Below, one piece after another: positions 54,829 through 61,805 of a DNA stretch of 64,000 nucleotides (positions within the stretch are counted from its first letter, which is position 1; each line of letters begins with the position of its first letter). Both the position numbers and the translations under genes were made by a program. Source of the stretch: Hyphomicrobiaceae bacterium (GTDB lineage Bacteria; Pseudomonadota; Alphaproteobacteria; Rhizobiales; Hyphomicrobiaceae); assembly GCA_030655135.1 (NCBI GenBank), contig JAURWC010000079.1, positions 62,001 to 126,000 of the forward strand, in the 5' to 3' direction. The notes below the pieces were generated by a model. That model worked only from the letters and a program-made list of their open reading frames with translations, did no database searches and was not told where the DNA came from.

Positions 54829-56877
54829 ATGCGTGTGCTGTCTTGTCTCGCAACCGAGCACAACTTGTGGCTCGTGCTCCTCGCTGCCGGCATTTGCATC
54901 TCAGGCTGTTGGGTGGCTTTCGATCTCATCCAGCGCGCCCGCGACCGCGAGGGCCTGCAGAAGTCAGGTTGGATCTTCATGTCGTCCGTTGCCGGCGGAG
55001 CCTCGATCTGGTGCACGCATTTCGTCGCGATGTTGGCCTATGACCCCCAAGCCCCGGTTTCGTTCAGTCCAATTCTTACTCTGATCTCGCTGCTGGTCGC
55101 GATCGCTGGTTGCGGGGCCGGCGTGACGGTTGCCTTGTCCTCGAGCGACAAGTTTGTTCGCGCGACCGGAGGCGCTGTCATAGGTGCCGGCGTCGCCGCC
55201 ATGCATTACACGGGAATGGCGGCCTACCACGTCGATGGGCTGGTCACGTGGGAACCCCTTCACATCGCCGCGTCGTTGTTGCTTTCCGTTTTGTTGTCCG
55301 CCGCAGCAACGCACAAGCTCCTCGGCGAGCCCGGCCGGCGCGGCCAGGTTCTTTCCGTTGCGCTGTTCGTCTCCGCCATCGTCGCCCTGCACTTTACCGG
55401 CATGGCCGCCCTATCTGTCGTTCCAATGGCAACTGGCGCATCGCTTTTCGACCAGGCCGCCCTTCAGGCCATGGCTGTCGCCGTTGCCGGCGTTGGCCTG
55501 ATCATCGTAGCAACCGGCGTTGCCAGCTACCTGATCGATTCCTTCGCCAACCTGCAAACGGTGCAGCGCCTTGAAGAACTCGCGCTGAACGATCCACTTA
55601 CCGGTTTGCCGAACCGCATCAGCTTCAACAATCAGATCATCCTGAAGCTCACCCGCGCCTCCCAGACGAACCGGAAAGTCGCTGTGCTCGGCATCGATCT
55701 GAACCGCTTCAAGGAAATCAACGACCTGCGCGGACACGATGCCGGCGACACGGCTCTAAGGCTGATAGGCGCGCGTTTAAAGGGGCTCGTTGCAGACGGC
55801 GAGTTTGTCGCCCGCATTGGCGGCGACGAATTCGGCGCCTCGAAAATCTACAGCGATCATGCCGAACTCGCTGAATTCGTCTCGCGCGTCGAGACGGCGC
55901 TCTTCCAGCCTCTGGTCATAGACACATTTGCAATCGCCAACGGTGCCAGCATCGGCGTCGCCATCTACCCGCACGATGGCCACACGCATGAGCGGCTGAT
56001 CAGCAACGCCGACCTGGCGATGTATCGCGCCAAGAGCGACAGCATCATTAGCGTTTGCTACTACGAACCCACCATGGACGAGATCGCCCGCGATCGCCGC
56101 AACCTCGCCATCGATCTGCGCTCCGCCATCGAACGCAACGAACTGCAGCTGCACTACCAGGTGCAGAAATCCATCGCCGATGGCGAAATCAGCGGCTACG
56201 AAGTGCTGCTGCGTTGGACGCACCCGACGCGCGGTAATGTGCCCCCGTCAGAGTTCATCCCGCTGGCCGAAGAAACCGGCTCAATCGTTGCCATTGGTGA
56301 CTGGGTGCTGCGCACGGCGTGCGAGGAAGCCGCCCGTTGGAGCACGCCCCACAAAATCGCTGTCAATATTTCGCCGGCACAGCTCGCCCACATCGATCTG
56401 GCCGCGCGCGTGTTCGAAATCCTGTTGGAAACCGACTTGGCGCCGAGCAGGCTCGAACTCGAAATCACCGAAACCACGATCATTCAAGACAAACTGCGCA
56501 CACTCGACCAGCTCCGCCGCATCCAAAGCTTCGGCGTGACGGTAGCACTCGACGACTTCGGTACCGGCTATTCGTCACTCGACACGCTCCGCTCGTTCCC
56601 CTTCGACAAGATCAAGCTCGATCGTTCCTTCATGGGCGAACTGGAGAATGATCCGCAGGCGACGGCCATCGTGCGCGCCGTGCTGGCGCTCGGCAAAAGC
56701 CTGGACATTCCTGTTTTGGCGGAAGGCGTCGAGACCAGCGAACAGCTTTCCACATTGAAACTGGAAGGCTGCAAGGAAGCGCAAGGCTACCTTCTCGGCC
56801 GCCCCGGCGCAGTTGGCGACACCGTACACCGCGCAGCAGCGACTGCCCCCGCCAGGGGGGCAAGCGAAGCGGCCTAG
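54829..56877 (+). CDS. MHYT-GGDEF-EAL bifunctional c-di-GMP enzyme
   Basis: A 682-residue protein with a seven-helix MHYT sensor (1-235; motifs WCTHFVAMLAY, MHYTGMAAYH, LHFTGMAAL), then GGDEF (about 245-405; RIGGDEFGAS intact, inhibitory RxxD site not evident) and EAL (about 420-675). The EAL catalytic residues are present: GYEVLLRW, VNISPAQLA, LEITET, ALDDFGTGYSSL, IKLDRSFM, AEGVET and GYLLGRP. MHYT domains are proposed to bind copper and sense diatomic gases. Both synthesis and hydrolysis of c-di-GMP are possible. It is divergent from the sulfate operon. Confidence 0.93.
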   Translation: MRVLSCLATEHNLWLVLLAAGICISGCWVAFDLIQRARDREGLQKSGWIFMSSVAGGASIWCTHFVAMLAYDPQAPVSFSPILTLISLLVAIAGCGAGVTVALSSSDKFVRATGGAVIGAGVAAMHYTGMAAYHVDGLVTWEPLHIAASLLLSVLLSAAATHKLLGEPGRRGQVLSVALFVSAIVALHFTGMAALSVVPMATGASLFDQAALQAMAVAVAGVGLIIVATGVASYLIDSFANLQTVQRLEELALNDPLTGLPNRISFNNQIILKLTRASQTNRKVAVLGIDLNRFKEINDLRGHDAGDTALRLIGARLKGLVADGEFVARIGGDEFGASKIYSDHAELAEFVSRVETALFQPLVIDTFAIANGASIGVAIYPHDGHTHERLISNADLAMYRAKSDSIISVCYYEPTMDEIARDRRNLAIDLRSAIERNELQLHYQVQKSIADGEISGYEVLLRWTHPTRGNVPPSEFIPLAEETGSIVAIGDWVLRTACEEAARWSTPHKIAVNISPAQLAHIDLAARVFEILLETDLAPSRLELEITETTIIQDKLRTLDQLRRIQSFGVTVALDDFGTGYSSLDTLRSFPFDKIKLDRSFMGELENDPQATAIVRAVLALGKSLDIPVLAEGVETSEQLSTLKLEGCKEAQGYLLGRPGAVGDTVHRAAATAPARGASEAA

Positions 56878-57028
56878 GGCGGCGGCGGCAACCAGCTGTC
56901 GCTTGCACCTCGCCCACGGATGTCCGGCCGAAACGCGGCCCGCCTATTAGCGAACCAAGCTCACTCATGTGATGCCCGGTTCTGGGAAAGATCGGTTATA
57001 GATCGATGCGCGCAATCGCCCGCGTCAA

Positions 57029-58327
57029 ATGATTGCAGAGATTCGATCTATGGTCTTGAAGCCCAGAAGCGCGGTCGCGTCGGCTCTCGCTGTTGCCATG
57101 CGCGATGTCGGCCTTAGTTCAAAGACCGTGATCCGCGTCGGCGTACTCGCGCCCCTGACGGGTGCGCTGAAATCTTGGGCCGTTCCAGGTCTCAACGGCG
57201 CGATGATTTGGATTGACCGCATCAACGCTGCCGGGGGCCTGAAAGTCGGCAACCGGAAATACATGATCGAACTCATCCAGTTCGACACGATGTATCAACC
57301 CAAGCTGGCCCTGCAGGGGGCGCGCAAGCTTATTCTCGAAGACGGGGTCAAGCTGCTGCTGATGATCGGCGGTGACGATATATCCCCCGAGTTGCGGCGG
57401 CTGGTCAGCCAATACCGGATGCTGGTGGCCACGTTGCTGCCCACCGATCTATCACCGGATTCTCCGACCCTGGTTGCGCCGAGCGAGGTCCATCCCCTTT
57501 ACAACGTCACCGGCGTGGACTGGCTTGCCCGCACTAAGCCGCATCTAAAGACGGCCGCGATGTGTGCTCAACGCGACCTGTTGGGATTACCATCGATCGC
57601 CACGTACCGCGCAGCCTTCGAGGCGGCGGGTATCGAACTTCTTACCGAATGCTTGTTCGACCCCGACACGGAAGACTTCGGCGCGATTGTCGATCAGCTG
57701 ATGGGCGGCTCGCCCGACATCCTCTGTTGGGACACGGTGTATGAGCCGTTCGTTCACGCTCTCACGATGGAAGCCTATAACCGCGGATTTAAGGGGCAGC
57801 TGCTTTCGTGCACGTGCGACAATTACCAGGAGCTTATCGAGCGAACCAGCCCCGGCTTCATGGAAGGGTTTGTCTTTCAATTTCCGGACTTCGACGATCC
57901 GCGCCTCAATGAGCCGCAGATCAATTTCGACGATCCCAACGCCTTCTATGACGAATTCTGCAGGCGGTTTCCCGGCTCGTGGAGCGCCGTTTCCTGGGAA
58001 TACGCCTCTACGCTTGAACTCTGGAAATCAGCCGTTCAACGAGCCCGAACGTTCGAACCGTTTTCCGTGCTGTCGATGATGAAGGTGGGAGGCGTCGGCC
58101 ACCATGCATTCGGCGAGGCGATCTGGTGGGGCAAGGATCTCTTCGGCATCGACAATGCCCTCGTCGGCGACTGGCCGGTCGTCGCCATCACGGATGGCCG
58201 TGCGCGCATCCAAGATTTTGTTTCCACGCAAGACTGGTGGAAGAAGCACAAGGCGATTCTTGTCCGCCATATGCGCTCCCTGGAGCTGATGTGGGATCAG
58301 CGTGAAACCCTTGCAGCATCGACGTAA
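57029..58327 (+). CDS. Cytoplasmic substrate-binding-fold protein (Peripla_BP_6, amide/branched-chain amino acid type)
   Basis: A 432-residue protein with the periplasmic-binding fold of the urea/amide/branched-chain amino acid group: VIRVGVLAPLTGALKSWAVP, GLNGAMIWIDRINAAGGLKV, and a central EYASTLELWKSAVQRA. No signal peptide or hydrophobic N-terminus is present, and a stop codon lies in frame 10 codons upstream, so none can be added. No permease or ATPase genes adjoin. It resembles cytoplasmic amide sensors such as AmiC more than a transport protein. It stands alone upstream of the convergent GntR gene and the trimethylamine locus. An ATG at 57050 is an alternative start. Confidence 0.8.
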   Translation: MIAEIRSMVLKPRSAVASALAVAMRDVGLSSKTVIRVGVLAPLTGALKSWAVPGLNGAMIWIDRINAAGGLKVGNRKYMIELIQFDTMYQPKLALQGARKLILEDGVKLLLMIGGDDISPELRRLVSQYRMLVATLLPTDLSPDSPTLVAPSEVHPLYNVTGVDWLARTKPHLKTAAMCAQRDLLGLPSIATYRAAFEAAGIELLTECLFDPDTEDFGAIVDQLMGGSPDILCWDTVYEPFVHALTMEAYNRGFKGQLLSCTCDNYQELIERTSPGFMEGFVFQFPDFDDPRLNEPQINFDDPNAFYDEFCRRFPGSWSAVSWEYASTLELWKSAVQRARTFEPFSVLSMMKVGGVGHHAFGEAIWWGKDLFGIDNALVGDWPVVAITDGRARIQDFVSTQDWWKKHKAILVRHMRSLELMWDQRETLAAST

Positions 58328-58341
58328 AAGCTAGCGCCCGA

Positions 58342-59094
58342 TCAAGATTCGTAAATCATCGTTTCATGCGTGCTGGACACATGCAGCGTGATCAACTCCA
58401 CGGCCGTCTCGACGTTTCGGCGTTCGATCGCGTTGAACAGCGACCGGAACAGCTGCTGATTGTTGCGGATGCGCGCCGGCGTCAACATCTCGCGGCGGCT
58501 GGAGGCCCATTGCGGATGGCGCCGAACCTCGTGCAGGATGGCATACATCGCGACGATCAATGAATTGTGCGTGCCCCGCGCGATGATCATCATGATCTCT
58601 TCCTCGTGCGCCGCGCACGTTTCCGCCTCGGTCACCACGGTCTCCAGCATTGTCACCTGCTGCGCCAGCTCCGCGATGTCGCGTGACGACATGTAAATGG
58701 TCGCCAGCCGCACCATCTCCGGCTCGATGATCGAGCCGGCAATATTCATCGCAAACGGAGACGCTGTTTCGGCCAGCTGGCTTATCGTCGGATATCCAGC
58801 GGCCATCACGGCGGCAGCACCGGCCTCCGCGGGTCCGGGCGCCTTGAAGCCCGCGAATGTGCCGCTGCCCGGCTTGCGCAAAACCACGTCGTACGCCGCC
58901 AGAAAATCTAGGGCCTGGCGTATGGTTGCGCGCGATTGCTTGAATTCTTCCGCTAGGTCCCGCTCGGCAGGAATTCGGGTCCCGTAGGGATATTGCGACA
59001 AGGCAATTCGATCAAAGATCTTCGTCGCGATCTCCTTCACCTGGAGCGGTACGAAGGGATGCTTTGTGACATCAGAAATCCAGGGTGGCTGCAT
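58342..59094 (-). CDS. GntR-family (FCD subfamily) transcriptional regulator
   Basis: A 250-residue FadR-type regulator: a winged HTH (about 10-85, IFDRIALSQYPYGTRIPAER, DLAEEFKQSRATIRQALDFL) and an all-helical FCD ligand domain (about 100-240) with the metal/ligand-binding histidines in ARGTHNSLIVAMYAILHEVR and ITLHVSSTH. FCD regulators typically bind small carboxylic acids. GGAG precedes the ATG. It sits between the orphan binding-protein gene and the trimethylamine genes, which are plausible targets. Confidence 0.9.
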   Translation of the reverse strand: MQPPWISDVTKHPFVPLQVKEIATKIFDRIALSQYPYGTRIPAERDLAEEFKQSRATIRQALDFLAAYDVVLRKPGSGTFAGFKAPGPAEAGAAAVMAAGYPTISQLAETASPFAMNIAGSIIEPEMVRLATIYMSSRDIAELAQQVTMLETVVTEAETCAAHEEEIMMIIARGTHNSLIVAMYAILHEVRRHPQWASSRREMLTPARIRNNQQLFRSLFNAIERRNVETAVELITLHVSSTHETMIYES

Positions 59095-59112
59095 GTGCGC
59101 TCCGCGTTCGCC

Positions 59113-59835
59113 TCAAGTGCACTGCGTTGACATGAAAGCTGAGCGGCCGGACGGCATCAACAGCGCGGTCAACTTCACAGCGCACTCGAGCCGCTTCCAG
59201 AAATTCACCGGCGGTCTTTCTGCATCGGCCAACAGGTGAACCGCTTTCGCCTTCGCCTCATACAGCGCCGCGCGCGCAATCGCAGCGGCTTCATCGTCGC
59301 CTGACAAAAGCCCTACCTCGACGCATGACATGCCGAACGTTTGCAAGAGACGTCCGCGAAGCGCCCGGCGGCCAGCTTCAAGCGCAGCGGCATCGTGTTC
59401 TTCGCTTGCCTGGAGACTATTGAAGCGGGTGATGTCCCAGCCCGCATGACACAGCGTCGTGTAGCGTCTGCGCCGCAGCCGCATGAAGGACGCCGCGTCT
59501 CGCGCGGCAAGCCTGAAGTGGAACGACGAACTCGTGGTCGCAATCGGCAGCTCTGCCGTGTCGACTTGCTTTGCCAATGCGCGCCATGCCTCACCGGATT
59601 GCGCGAAGGCGGTCCGCGCATCGGCCCAACGATGCAACAGCACATTGCCCGCAGCCAAGTTTGAGTGCGCAACGGCAGCCACGGCGTGGCAACGCGCATT
59701 CTCGCCAAGCAGGTCGCGGGCTTCTAGCAAGTTTCGGCCGGCCGCTTCTGGGTGACTTTCCGCAAGCAACGAGAAGCCGGCGAGCGTACGGTTCGCCCAT
59801 TTAAGCGTCAGCGTGTCGTGCTGTGCTGTTTGCAT
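59113..59835 (-). CDS. Hypothetical helical protein near the trimethylamine locus
   Basis: A 240-residue protein that I do not recognise. It is predicted all-helical and rich in alanine, with repeated patterns such as ARCHAVAAVAHSNLAAGNVL, WADARTAFAQSGEAWRALAK and LEAGRRALRGRLLQTFGMSC, which resemble tetratricopeptide-type helix pairs. No signal peptide or catalytic motif is visible. It is followed by the GntR gene 18 bases further on the same strand, so the two may be cotranscribed. The start is taken at 59835; an upstream TTG adds nine residues. Confidence 0.55.
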   Translation of the reverse strand: MQTAQHDTLTLKWANRTLAGFSLLAESHPEAAGRNLLEARDLLGENARCHAVAAVAHSNLAAGNVLLHRWADARTAFAQSGEAWRALAKQVDTAELPIATTSSSFHFRLAARDAASFMRLRRRRYTTLCHAGWDITRFNSLQASEEHDAAALEAGRRALRGRLLQTFGMSCVEVGLLSGDDEAAAIARAALYEAKAKAVHLLADAERPPVNFWKRLECAVKLTALLMPSGRSAFMSTQCT

Positions 59836-60371
59836 AGGGTTTTTATAGGGTTCACGGAGCAACGCCTAACGCGCGAATGTATCACACTAAAATGCGATAT
59901 CAACCTATTTAATACCAATTGGCACCAAAGTAATCTCGCGCCGCAACATTTGCCATAACCCTATCAAAGCACGCTTTTTTCCAATATCGCCGCTGCAAAC
60001 TGCTCCATTAGCAAACACATCCGCCGAATTTTCGCGCTTGCCCGGATACCGCCCGCGCGTAAAATAGCCATACCTCAAACACGGTGGTCTTTATTGGTCT
60101 GAATTGGTTACCGGATGTGGATTGGCGGGTAAGCCGTAGGGCGAACGAAACCGATAATGCCCAGCGCGAGACGCCGTTACCCGAGGCCAACTCATTTAGG
60201 CAATCGCAAGTCCCCGACGCCACTCAGCAACGCCGTACCCGCGACGGGGTCGCAGACAAAAGAAACGGAGACCGCGGTGAGCAACCGACCGCCAGGCGCC
60301 GCCGCATAGCCGCCCCGCGCCTCTTGGCCAGCTTGAAACGCACACGCTAACCCGAGCGAAAGGGGAATGTT
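59836..60371. promoter_or_regulatory. Divergent control region upstream of tmm with paired operator-like motifs
   Basis: This 536-base gap carries no supported gene. Two copies of ACCAATT-N3-ACCAA occur in opposite orientation: 59914-59928 on the plus strand and 60094-60108 on the minus strand, about 165 bases apart. They are operator candidates for the neighbouring GntR or another regulator. A weak open frame (60084-60350) lacks a ribosome-binding site and any recognisable fold. Confidence 0.45.
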
Positions 60372-61745
60372 ATGACGCAACGCATTGCAATTATCGGCGC
60401 CGGCCCGAGCGGCCTGGCCGTTCTCCGGGCCTTCGAAAGCGCACGCCAGAAGGGGGCGGAGATTCCCGAGATCGTCTGCTACGAGCGCCAGAGCGACTAC
60501 GGCGGCTTGTGGAATTACACCTGGCGCACGGGCATCGACGAGTTCGGCGAACCGGTTCACGGCAGCATGTACCGCTATCTCTGGTCAAACGGACCGAAGG
60601 AATGCCTTGAGTTCGCCGACTACTCCTTCGAGGAGCACTTCGGCCGGCCTATTCCCTCATATCCCCCGCGCGCCGTCCTGCATGACTACATCAAGGGCCG
60701 CATCGACCGCAGCGGCATCACGCCCTACATCCAGCTCAATCACGCGGTGCGTTGGGTAACTTACGACGCCGACAGCGAAAAGTTTTCCGTTGCGGTCAAG
60801 GACCTCACGACCGACAACGTCTCGACTGAAGAATTCGACTACGTCTTCGTGGCATGCGGCCATTATTCGACGCCCATCACGGCAGAGTTTCCAGGGCTCG
60901 ACAAATTCCTGGGGCGTACGCTCCATTCCCATGACTTCCGCTCCGCCGACGAATTCGCAGGCAAGGACGTCTTATGCATCGGCTCGAGCTATTCGTCCGA
61001 GGACATCGGCATCCAGTGCTACAAATACGGCGCCAAGTCCGTGACCTTCTGCTGGCGCACGAAGCCGATGGGTTTCAAGTGGCCGGAGACGCTTGACGAG
61101 CGTCAACTCCTCGAAAGGGTCGAGGGCAAGACCTGCTACTTCAAGGACGGCACGCAAAAAGATTTCGACGCCATCATCCTTTGCACGGGGTACTCCAATC
61201 ACTTCCCGTTCCTGGACGATGCGCTGCGCCTGAAATCGCGCAACCGCCTCTATCCGCCGAACCTTTACAAGGGCATCTTCTGGTGGAGCAATCCGAAGTG
61301 CATGTATATCGGCATTCAGGATCAGTACTACACCTTCAACATGTTCGACGCCCAAGCCTGGTACGCCCGTGATGTCGTGCTCGGGCGGATCGAGCTACCA
61401 AATCCTGGCGTCATGATCGACGACATCCAAAAGTGGCTTACCACCGAGGAGAACGTCAAAGACGCCTTCGAGGCGATCGATTTCCAGACCGAGTACGTGC
61501 GCGATCTCCTGCAGGCGACGGACTATCCGCGCCTCGATGTCGACGAGGTGGCACGGATGTTCAAGGTGTGGGAGCATCACAAGTCGGACAACATCCTTAC
61601 CTACCGCGACCAGGCCTTCAAATCGACTCTCACCGGCACGTTGGCTCCTGTGCACCACACGCCGTGGCTCAAGGCGCTCGATGACTCGTTAGAGACGTTC
61701 CTTAATCAGCCTGGCACGCGGGCGACGGCGGCAGCGGCCCAGTAG
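60372..61745 (+). CDS. tmm: Trimethylamine monooxygenase (flavin-containing monooxygenase)
   Basis: A 457-residue bacterial FMO. The FAD motif is GAGPSGLAVLRAF at residues 8-20, the NADPH motif is LCIGSSYSSEDIG, and the family signature reads FPGLDKFLGRTLHSHDF. The segments NYTWRTGIDEFGEPVHGSMY and RYLWSNGPKECLEFADY match trimethylamine monooxygenases of methylotrophs and roseobacters closely. It oxidises trimethylamine to TMAO with NADPH and oxygen in the cytoplasm. AAGGGGA precedes the ATG. tdm follows 60 bases downstream, giving the TMA-TMAO-DMA route. Confidence 0.95.
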   Translation: MTQRIAIIGAGPSGLAVLRAFESARQKGAEIPEIVCYERQSDYGGLWNYTWRTGIDEFGEPVHGSMYRYLWSNGPKECLEFADYSFEEHFGRPIPSYPPRAVLHDYIKGRIDRSGITPYIQLNHAVRWVTYDADSEKFSVAVKDLTTDNVSTEEFDYVFVACGHYSTPITAEFPGLDKFLGRTLHSHDFRSADEFAGKDVLCIGSSYSSEDIGIQCYKYGAKSVTFCWRTKPMGFKWPETLDERQLLERVEGKTCYFKDGTQKDFDAIILCTGYSNHFPFLDDALRLKSRNRLYPPNLYKGIFWWSNPKCMYIGIQDQYYTFNMFDAQAWYARDVVLGRIELPNPGVMIDDIQKWLTTEENVKDAFEAIDFQTEYVRDLLQATDYPRLDVDEVARMFKVWEHHKSDNILTYRDQAFKSTLTGTLAPVHHTPWLKALDDSLETFLNQPGTRATAAAAQ

Positions 61746-61758
61746 CACAACCGGAACG

Positions 61759-61784
61759 GCGCCGGCCGCGCGAGCGGCCGGCGC
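61759..61784 (+). promoter_or_regulatory. Strong hairpin between tmm and tdm
   Basis: A perfect 11-bp GC stem (61759-61769 with 61774-61784) with a GCGA tetraloop, followed by TGCTTTC. It starts 13 bases after the tmm stop. It may attenuate or process the transcript and set different tmm and tdm levels. Confidence 0.7.
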
Positions 61785-61805
61785 TGCTTTCATCGGGATA
61801 GCATC

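Noticed and set aside
57029-58327. Periplasmic binding protein of a normal ABC importer
   Set aside because: No signal peptide, an in-frame upstream stop that prevents extension, and no permease or ATPase genes beside it.
60084-60350. Small gene upstream of tmm
   Set aside because: It has no ribosome-binding site, an Arg-rich composition and no recognisable fold.
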